From Prorocentrum cordatum (lineage: Eukaryota; Sar; Dinophyceae; Prorocentrales; Prorocentraceae): 64,000 bases of DNA. Positions 50,948-56,800 of the stretch are shown here, piece after piece; position 1 is the stretch's first letter, and the number at the start of each line of letters is the position of its first letter. Made by a program: the position numbers and the translations under genes. The stretch covers positions 37,501 through 101,500 of the forward strand of contig CAUYUJ010018457.1 of assembly GCA_963575745.1 (NCBI GenBank), given 5' to 3'. Under the pieces are notes generated by a model. That model worked only from the letters and a program-made list of their open reading frames with translations, made no database searches and had not been told where the DNA came from.

Positions 50948-52169
50948 ACACAGATCCTATGTTACCAGGAGACCGTTCGGATAGGTGGCCTATCGAACGC
51001 ATCCTCTCCAGCAACTCATCATGCTGTTGTTGTGTTCGGGGCATTTGGTGATTGAGTGGCTGTAAGAGTTGCATGGCTCGCTGGTTGCCGACGCCTAAGG
51101 CGCGGAATAGGATAGTGGTTAGCAGTTGGAAGTTGGGAAGGTCGAATCCCACCGACTGTGCCTCAAGTCGGGCCATTTCGAATCGGGTAAGGGTGACATC
51201 GATTCGTTCCCCGTGAGGCACGTGGAAGTCGATGAGTTGTGTGCCGGAAGTGAGCTGTCGCTCATCTTCCAGGCGTTCGAACTTCATGCTTAGGAGGAAC
51301 ATGATGTAGGTCACTGGGTCTGTGTGGACCCCATCGATGTCAGCACCATAGTTTATAATGTCAGGCGGTACCCTCATGGCGAGTGTCCTCGCTAGGCCAC
51401 CTAGGCCGCGTTGTATTGCGGCCGCTTGGGCCTGTGGCGTCATACGTCCGCTTGTAACGTTGAGCCATGCGTTGACCTCGTAGATGTACTCACGAAAAGG
51501 TACATTACCTTGAGGGTCCCAATATGGGCCATGTGTTTGCCCATCGGTGCTGTTTTCTCCACGACGCATGTGTCCGATTGCTGCCCCCAGCGCGAACCAT
51601 ATAATAGCGAAAACGACTAGCCCGAGAATGTGTAAAGAAGGACGGTTATGATGCGCGTTGTCGCGCTGGGGTAGCGCCTTGTCGAGTCTTCGAGGCGCTC
51701 TGTCTGGCGGGTCTCCCCGCCCCTGCTTCAAGCATTGCGCTGTTAGCTCGTTGCCGAGCGGTTGGTGGTAACGCAATGATGAAGCGTATATGGTACCAGT
51801 CTGGTCGTCTAGACGTCGTACCTCTCGTGTTGCTTCTTGCTCTTGGATAGATCCTCGTAAACGTACTGGGAGTGGCGGCGCAGGGTGGTAGGTGGTCACG
51901 AAGATCGTGCCGAAGAATATGAGGCTAAGAAGACCAAGAGCTGACCACACGAGAGTGCGGCCAGCTCCGTTACGAAGTCGAAAGTGAGCCTGGTAGCTCA
52001 AATATGGCATATAGCCTGGCAAATTGCGTCCATCGCTCTGCTGTGAAGGTACAGTATGAGGGGCGGACGGATAAGATAGGATAAGATCGATGTAATGATC
52101 TTTCCAGCACATAGCGAACACTCGCGGTGTCCGGGCAAATAGGGCGCGCGTGCCTTGGGCCAAAGGCAA
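50922..52169 (-). CDS. gag: Gag-like protein with two transmembrane segments, starting in the 5' LTR (415 codons)
   Basis: The frame opens inside the LTR. The nominal first codon is TTG at 52,169; the first ATG is codon 20 (about 52,112), still in the LTR. Residues about 72-94 (TLVWSALGLLSLIFFGTIFV) and 178-199 (LHILGLVVFAIIWFALGAAI) are hydrophobic and probably span a membrane, unusual for Gag. Residues 225-395 resemble copia Gag: QAAAIQRGLGGLARTLAMRVP, DPVTYIMFLLSMKFERLEDE and TLTRFEMARLEAQSVGFDLP. The frame reads straight through the primer-binding site. Ty1 also begins its Gag within the LTR. It ends GKGKGIW, 26 nt inside the next frame. Confidence 0.75.
   Translation of the reverse strand: MPLAQGTRALFARTPRVFAMCWKDHYIDLILSYPSAPHTVPSQQSDGRNLPGYMPYLSYQAHFRLRNGAGRTLVWSALGLLSLIFFGTIFVTTYHPAPPLPVRLRGSIQEQEATREVRRLDDQTGTIYASSLRYHQPLGNELTAQCLKQGRGDPPDRAPRRLDKALPQRDNAHHNRPSLHILGLVVFAIIWFALGAAIGHMRRGENSTDGQTHGPYWDPQGNVPFREYIYEVNAWLNVTSGRMTPQAQAAAIQRGLGGLARTLAMRVPPDIINYGADIDGVHTDPVTYIMFLLSMKFERLEDERQLTSGTQLIDFHVPHGERIDVTLTRFEMARLEAQSVGFDLPNFQLLTTILFRALGVGNQRAMQLLQPLNHQMPRTQQQHDELLERMRSIGHLSERSPGNIGSVFGKGKGIW
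51964..51975 (-). other. Primer-binding site of the 16-kb element
   Basis: Directly downstream of the 5' LTR the minus strand reads TCGTAACGGAGC, matching 10 of 12 bases of the TGGTAGCGGAGC sites of C1 and E2. There is no gap to the LTR. It is also coding (Arg-Asn-Gly-Ala within Gag). Confidence 0.6.
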
Positions 52170-52229
52170 CGGCGCGCGCGAGCTATGCTCCCGATACTAT
52201 AACATCTCCCAAAGACCTACCCTTAAAGT
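51976..52229 (-). repeat. 5' LTR of the 16-kb element, containing the Gag start
   Basis: Partner of 36,260-36,513. It should hold the promoter, but no TATA-like box stands out, in line with the usual lack of TATA boxes in dinoflagellates. GGGCGCGCGTGCC and GGCGCGCGCGAGC form a GC-rich segment that can pair, with the candidate Gag start codons downstream of it. Confidence 0.9.
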
Positions 52230-52234
52230 GAGAG
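52230..52234. repeat. Target-site duplication GAGAG, right copy
   Basis: Partner of 36,255-36,259, directly adjoining the outer end of the 5' LTR of the 16-kb element. Confidence 0.85.
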
Positions 52235-53260
52235 TTCCAGAATGTTCGCGAAGTGGACCTTCTTGTTTTTTTTTTGCGGGCGTTTCGTGCAACGCCGTCG
52301 CGTTCCATCGCCGTGTCGCACATCCATGTCTGATTCTTCTCCAGGCGCTCGCATTATTTCCGAAGTGCCTCCTGCGTTCGAGGTTCGGCCGCAACCTCCT
52401 TCTTGGCAAGGTTGCGAGTGGCGAGGCTGCGAGTGACGATGTAGGGCCTTTTCCACTGGGTGGAGTCAGGCTTGCTTATGTGACTCTGTTGGTGGTCGGA
52501 AACACAGGGCATCATGGGCACCATGCTGGACTTGTCGGTCATCACATGCGACCGCGCGACGCTTTCAGGATTTGCATCCGGCGCTGGGCGGTAGTAAAGC
52601 ACAGTGATCATGTCGCGGGGGCCGTTGGGTAGTAGCGCACTCGTGATGCGCCTGTCTGTGGTGCCCGCCGCAGTCTCGTCCCTAATCACTGCCTGATTCT
52701 GGAAGTCGTGCGCGACGCGTCTTCCCACGGCAGACCAGAATGGCCCGTTGCCGTCGGATGTTTGAAAACGACGGGTGTTTTTTTTATCTGCGCGAATCCA
52801 CGCGCGAATGGCAGAGTCGTGGCGAGCCTCCGTGCGCGGAGGACGTCTTTGGCGAATCCCCACTCTGCCGCTCGTTCGTTATTGGACATCGTATTCCCAA
52901 ACTCTGGTAGCACAAAGTCTGGTCGAGAGGTCGCCTGGACGCGAGTCGCACGACCGTGGATGTTGATCTTGCCATCGGTGGTGACCTCCGGACGCCCGTT
53001 GAAGCGAACGATGCCGGTCCAGGGCTCGCTGAGATGGCGGCGGTCGTTAGTGGGGCCGCCCCGAACGTCGCGGAAGTATTTCTCCCCTTCGACACTGGAC
53101 GTAGTTTCGAAGCTGCGAGTAACGTCGATATTGTCAACCAGAGGAAGGATTCCGATAGCGTCGTCGGTAGGGCGGAATAAATGCGTCCGCGGAGTACGGA
53201 TGCGGCGTAGGATAGCCTCACCGCGCTGTTCTCAGCAGTCGGGCTCGGGGGCCGGAGCCG
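52235..53260 (-). pseudogene. C3: linker and RT amino terminus of the decayed copia element
   Basis: From the right, a minus-strand frame near 52,900-53,200 reads AIGILPLVDNIDVTRSFETT, GRATRVQATSRPDFVLPEFG and MSNNERAAEWGFAKD, the segment between integrase and RT in this copia clade. Then 52,354-52,863 contains MVPMMPCVSDHQQSH, PYIVTRSLATRNLAKKEV and TQEALRK. The end, KVHFANILELS, abuts the target duplication. The same frame resumes at 36,254 on the far side of the 16-kb element. Frame changes within the segment show it was already decaying or has decayed since. Confidence 0.7.
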
Positions 53261-53452
53261 CAGGCACTGAGGCCTCAAGAAGCTGATCCCCGGGGCCGAG
53301 AACCTCGGAGTGTTCCGGTGCGATCGGAATCGAGAGACTAGAGAGAGAGAGAGCGTGATCCACCGCCGCTTTACTCTGGAAAATTGCCCCCCTCTTCCTC
53401 CGGAACCCGCCCCCCCCCCTTCCGAAAATCCCACCCTGCTGCCCCCCTCTTC
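53261..53452. other. Spacer with GA and poly-C stretches beside E2
   Basis: A GAGAGAGAGA run lies near 53,338 and C-runs near 53,383 and 53,411. The C-rich part resembles the sequence right of E2 (61,730 onward), consistent with E2 having inserted into C-rich DNA. No gene. Confidence 0.5.
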
Positions 53453-53759
53453 TGCGAAGCGAAGCTTCACAGGGTGCACTCCTTTTCCACACGGCCAGCA
53501 CACGTCCTCGTTGCTGGTCTCCACCAGGCGCTCCTCTGGCACCTTCTCGCACACGCACGCGCTGCTGAGCTGGGAGAGATGGGGCGTTGGGTATGGAGTG
53601 TTCTTATTGGGCTCAGTATGGTAGAAATAGGAGAGGCGAGGGAGGTACTCTTACCTCCGGGGCACCCGTGGCCCCGATGAAGGCCTGTAGCACAATGAAA
53701 TGAACTGCACATGAGATGAACCGAGACTGCACACTGAGATGAACCGAGAGAAATCGACA
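53453..53759 (-). repeat. E2 3' LTR
   Basis: Direct partner of 61,428-61,727. It contains GCTTCACAGGGTGCACTCC, GGTCTCCACCAGGCGC, GGCACCCGTGGCCCCGATG and GAACCGAGAGAAATCGACA. On the plus strand it starts TGCGAAGCGAAGC. The internal sequence next to it shows no strong polypurine tract on the sense strand (GGACCGG only). Confidence 0.85.
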
Positions 53760-53823
53760 CCGGTCCAAAAACATGTTCGCTCAAGTCCATGATGGAAACC
53801 AACGGGCCTGAAACGTGCGCGGG

Positions 53824-56800
53824 TCACTTGCCAGCGGGGGTCGCTACCTCGCCCCAGAGATCTGGCCTAAAATCAAGACAAGTCACATTCTCTAGAGCCT
53901 GGATACCTAGACTCTTACGCTTCTTGGCCGACTCAAACCTCTGATCGTAAACTAGATGCCACTTACACTCGTTACTGAAAAATAGATCTAGCTGCCATCG
54001 TTCATGGCCCTTGGTGAGACCGTTGGCGAGCATGGCGTCACTGTGTACCCAGCGCACAGGGCATTCACACGCTGATATCCGGTCCCTCAGGTCGAGCAGC
54101 TCAAGACCAGTCCGGAACTCCTTGCCACCCATGAGCTTCTCTGGACAGCGCAAACGATCATACAAGTTCTTAGAGTCGGTGATCAGGCAGCCTGGGATTT
54201 TCCGAACCTGGTCCCATGGATCTCTGAGGTCGGGTTTCCATCCCGGGAGTTCTGCCAGAAGGAATCTCACATAGGTGACTTCGTCCTCGGTGTTGACTGT
54301 AGCGGAAACCTCTGCGGCTGGCGGTGACCGACACGTGCGCTCTACTTTACCAGATCCCCAACTGATCAGGGAAACTCCTGTCTCCTCGCCGGAAAGGAAG
54401 CACAGCGGCACGATCCCGACGACGCGGCCCTCAGTCGACTTGCCGTCAACACGGTTGCCAAACGCGGCGTCCCCCCAGCCGACAACCGCCAGCTCGTTGT
54501 CCACGAACGGAAAGATCTTCAGCACCCGGTCCTTAGTCTCCTTGGTCCGCTTGATCAGCTTATTGACCTTCAGAAGGTCATCCACGGTGCATGACTCCGT
54601 CTTGCTCTGCAGCATGCTTAGCTCTGCCAGGATGTCCAGCCCAGTCTGGGTGCCCTTCCACTGCAGGCTCCCCGTGGCAGCACGGAACTGGCTCTTCTCG
54701 GCGTTCGTCACGGGCGCTGAGGGTTGCTTCCTTCGTTCAGATGGGACCTCGATTTCCTCGATCTGCTCCGTGTAAGTTGCCTGGCTCAGCGTGAAACCGA
54801 GATCAGGTCTCTGAGTGATGTCGACGCCGCACTGGGTGAACGTGTCGTATTCCCACTCAGTCCACCTGAACGCCTCCATCGCCTGGCGCCTTGCCTGCTG
54901 CCAGACCCTGTCTGCTTCGCGACCAGCGAACAGGAAATCATCCACGTGAGATAGAGCAATAGCTACGATGTAGTCTGGGCCTCCCGCTGTTGAGGAACTC
55001 GTCAGTACCCATGCACATGGATCGGGCTCGAGTTGCCGCCAACTCAGCTCCTTCAGCTTGCGATTCGCTGCCTGGTGCCAGGCTCGAGGTGCCTGCACCA
55101 GCCCGTGCGCCGACTTCTTCAGGATGGCCACCTGACCAGAACGCAGTCCCAGCATCTCCGCGATCTCGCCAGTGGGCTTGACGAACAGGTCACGGTCCAG
55201 CTCCTCACCCTGAAGGAACGCAGACTTCACGTCGCCCTTGGCCACCCGCATCTTCAGGTTCGCCGCCTTCTGTAGAAACACCTGACGGGCGGTGCGAGTC
55301 GCTGTCGGAGCGTACGACTCCTCGGTGGCGAGGTCTGGGTCCTGGAAACCCAGAATCACTAGCCGAGCCTTCGCACGTCGACCCCAAGTTTCTGCAGAAT
55401 CGATCTTCCACGTCAAAACCCACCTGAGGCGCATCAGCCGGTCGCTGGGAGCCGTGACATGGCTCGGCAGACCTTCCAGGACCATCTCCTTGATCCACTC
55501 CTGCGCCTCCTTCACCTTGGCCTTCTTGAACTTCTCCACGTCTGCGGCCGACAATGTCCGCTCTCGAACCTCCGCACGCTGACGTCGCAGTTGAGTGGCC
55601 ACAAACGTTGGTAGGTCACGTGGTACCGTGCCGCCTCGCGCACCTTCGGGAAGACTGATTTCCACCTCGATGGCATTGTCCTCCCTGCTCCAGAAGCACT
55701 CGAAAGGCTGGACCTCTGCCGTCAGGCCCTGCTCCTCGGTCAGGTCCCGTCGCTTCTGTCTGTCCGACCGCTCCTTGCCGTAGTGATCTCCGCCGGCCGC
55801 CGCAGCTGGTGGAAGACCGCCCCAGTCATGCGGAGAAAGTCTCGAAGGTGTCGTTCGAGATTTATTCGGCGGCCTTGCAGGTGTCGCCGGAAACGTAGCC
55901 GTCTCCGCCTCCCGGCCCTGCGAGGCTGGGGCTGATGCGCTCGCCGCCGATGGTCCAACTCGCGGCTGTTTGGGCGATGTGTGAGTCTCCGTCGGTACCC
56001 GCTTGCCGCTGACCCGTTTCTTAAGCTCCTCCGCCGCTGGTGGAACCGTCGGAAAGGGTGGTGCATCTCCTGCGTCCACAAACTCCGTGTCGCTCGGGAT
56101 CAGTCGCGGATCGTCAGCGAGGTCATCATACTGACCGGCTCTAAGACCCTGGCTCATGTTGTTGAACGTCCACGGCATCTCGGTGCCATGTATGATCTCG
56201 TGCTCGGCCACCTCTCGATCAGAGGCATCTCGTAGCTGGCAAGGATCACATCGAATGAGTCGACCACATGCGTTCAGCCACACGCGAGGTCGAGGTTGAA
56301 CTTCACCGTTCCTGTGAACCGTCTCCGTAGCCAGAACTCGGGCTGGACCGTAGAACCTGCCCGTCATGGAGCTGCTTCTCGGGTTCCTGAAATAGTACAC
56401 CAACGTGCCCGGGGTGTATACATTCAGCTTCCGCGATCTGGCATGACTGGCCCGGCGAGCACGTTCGGCATAGACCCATCTGAGCATCGCCTCCTGCGCC
56501 TGCCGCATGAATTTGAAATTATCCCCGAACGCGGTGTCGACCGCCTCCGACTCCAGCGCCGGAAGGTTCACTGGATCACCTGGCGCGTACATGAATGTCC
56601 CGTCGAGGTCTGGTGCTCGGCCAAGGGCCACCTGCAGTGGTGAGGAACCCCGATGCCTGTCGAGCTCGCTATAGGCTGCCATCGCGCGCGCCAGGTACTC
56701 CTCGCATGACCTTCCTGGGCACTCGCGAGCCAAGACAGTCATCATATCCTTGATGAGGCTGATGAGCCGCTCGACGCCGCCGATCTGCCAGTGCGCCTGC

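Larger units (their letters stand above)
36622..51759 (-). repeat. Dispersed GNRA-hairpin family 1 (GCNNG-GAAA-CNNGC), 33 copies
   Basis: Fourteen-base hairpins (sense strand minus) start at plus coordinates 36622, 37406, 38193, 39092, 39499, 40823, 41333, 42427, 42685, 43744, 43833, 44368, 44401, 44891, 44972, 45464, 45874, 46052, 46292, 46553, 47696, 47777, 48353, 49064, 49282, 49357, 49849, 49996, 50323, 50789, 50872, 51707 and 51746. Loops in RNA sense are GAAA 24, GCAA 5, GAGA 2, GTAA 1, GATA 1. The two inner stem positions take at least nine combinations, always paired. Two copies pair only through G-U on the sense RNA. Outside the two hairpin-bearing elements I found none. Confidence 0.9.
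36260..52229 (-). mobile_element. 16-kb copia-type LTR retrotransposon encoding Tpt1 and RING domains and carrying GNRA hairpins
   Basis: The element is 15,970 bp with 254-bp direct terminal repeats that differ at two positions, and a 5-bp target duplication. The minus strand carries six long frames that together span about 5,000 codons. The order is Gag-like membrane protein, CCHC region, Tpt1/KptA plus RING-H2, retropepsin, methyltransferase-like, integrase-RT-RNase H. Integrase before RT makes it Ty1/copia-type. Most copia elements are about 5 kb, so this one is roughly three times larger. It is inserted in the RT of an older copia element (C3). Near-identical LTRs indicate recent transposition, yet the frames are separated by shifts and stops. 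Confidence 0.9.

Noticed and set aside
50922-52112. The two-helix membrane protein as an envelope glycoprotein of an endogenous retrovirus
   Set aside because: It is at the 5' end, lacks a signal peptide, cysteine pattern and cleavage site, and its downstream half resembles copia Gag.
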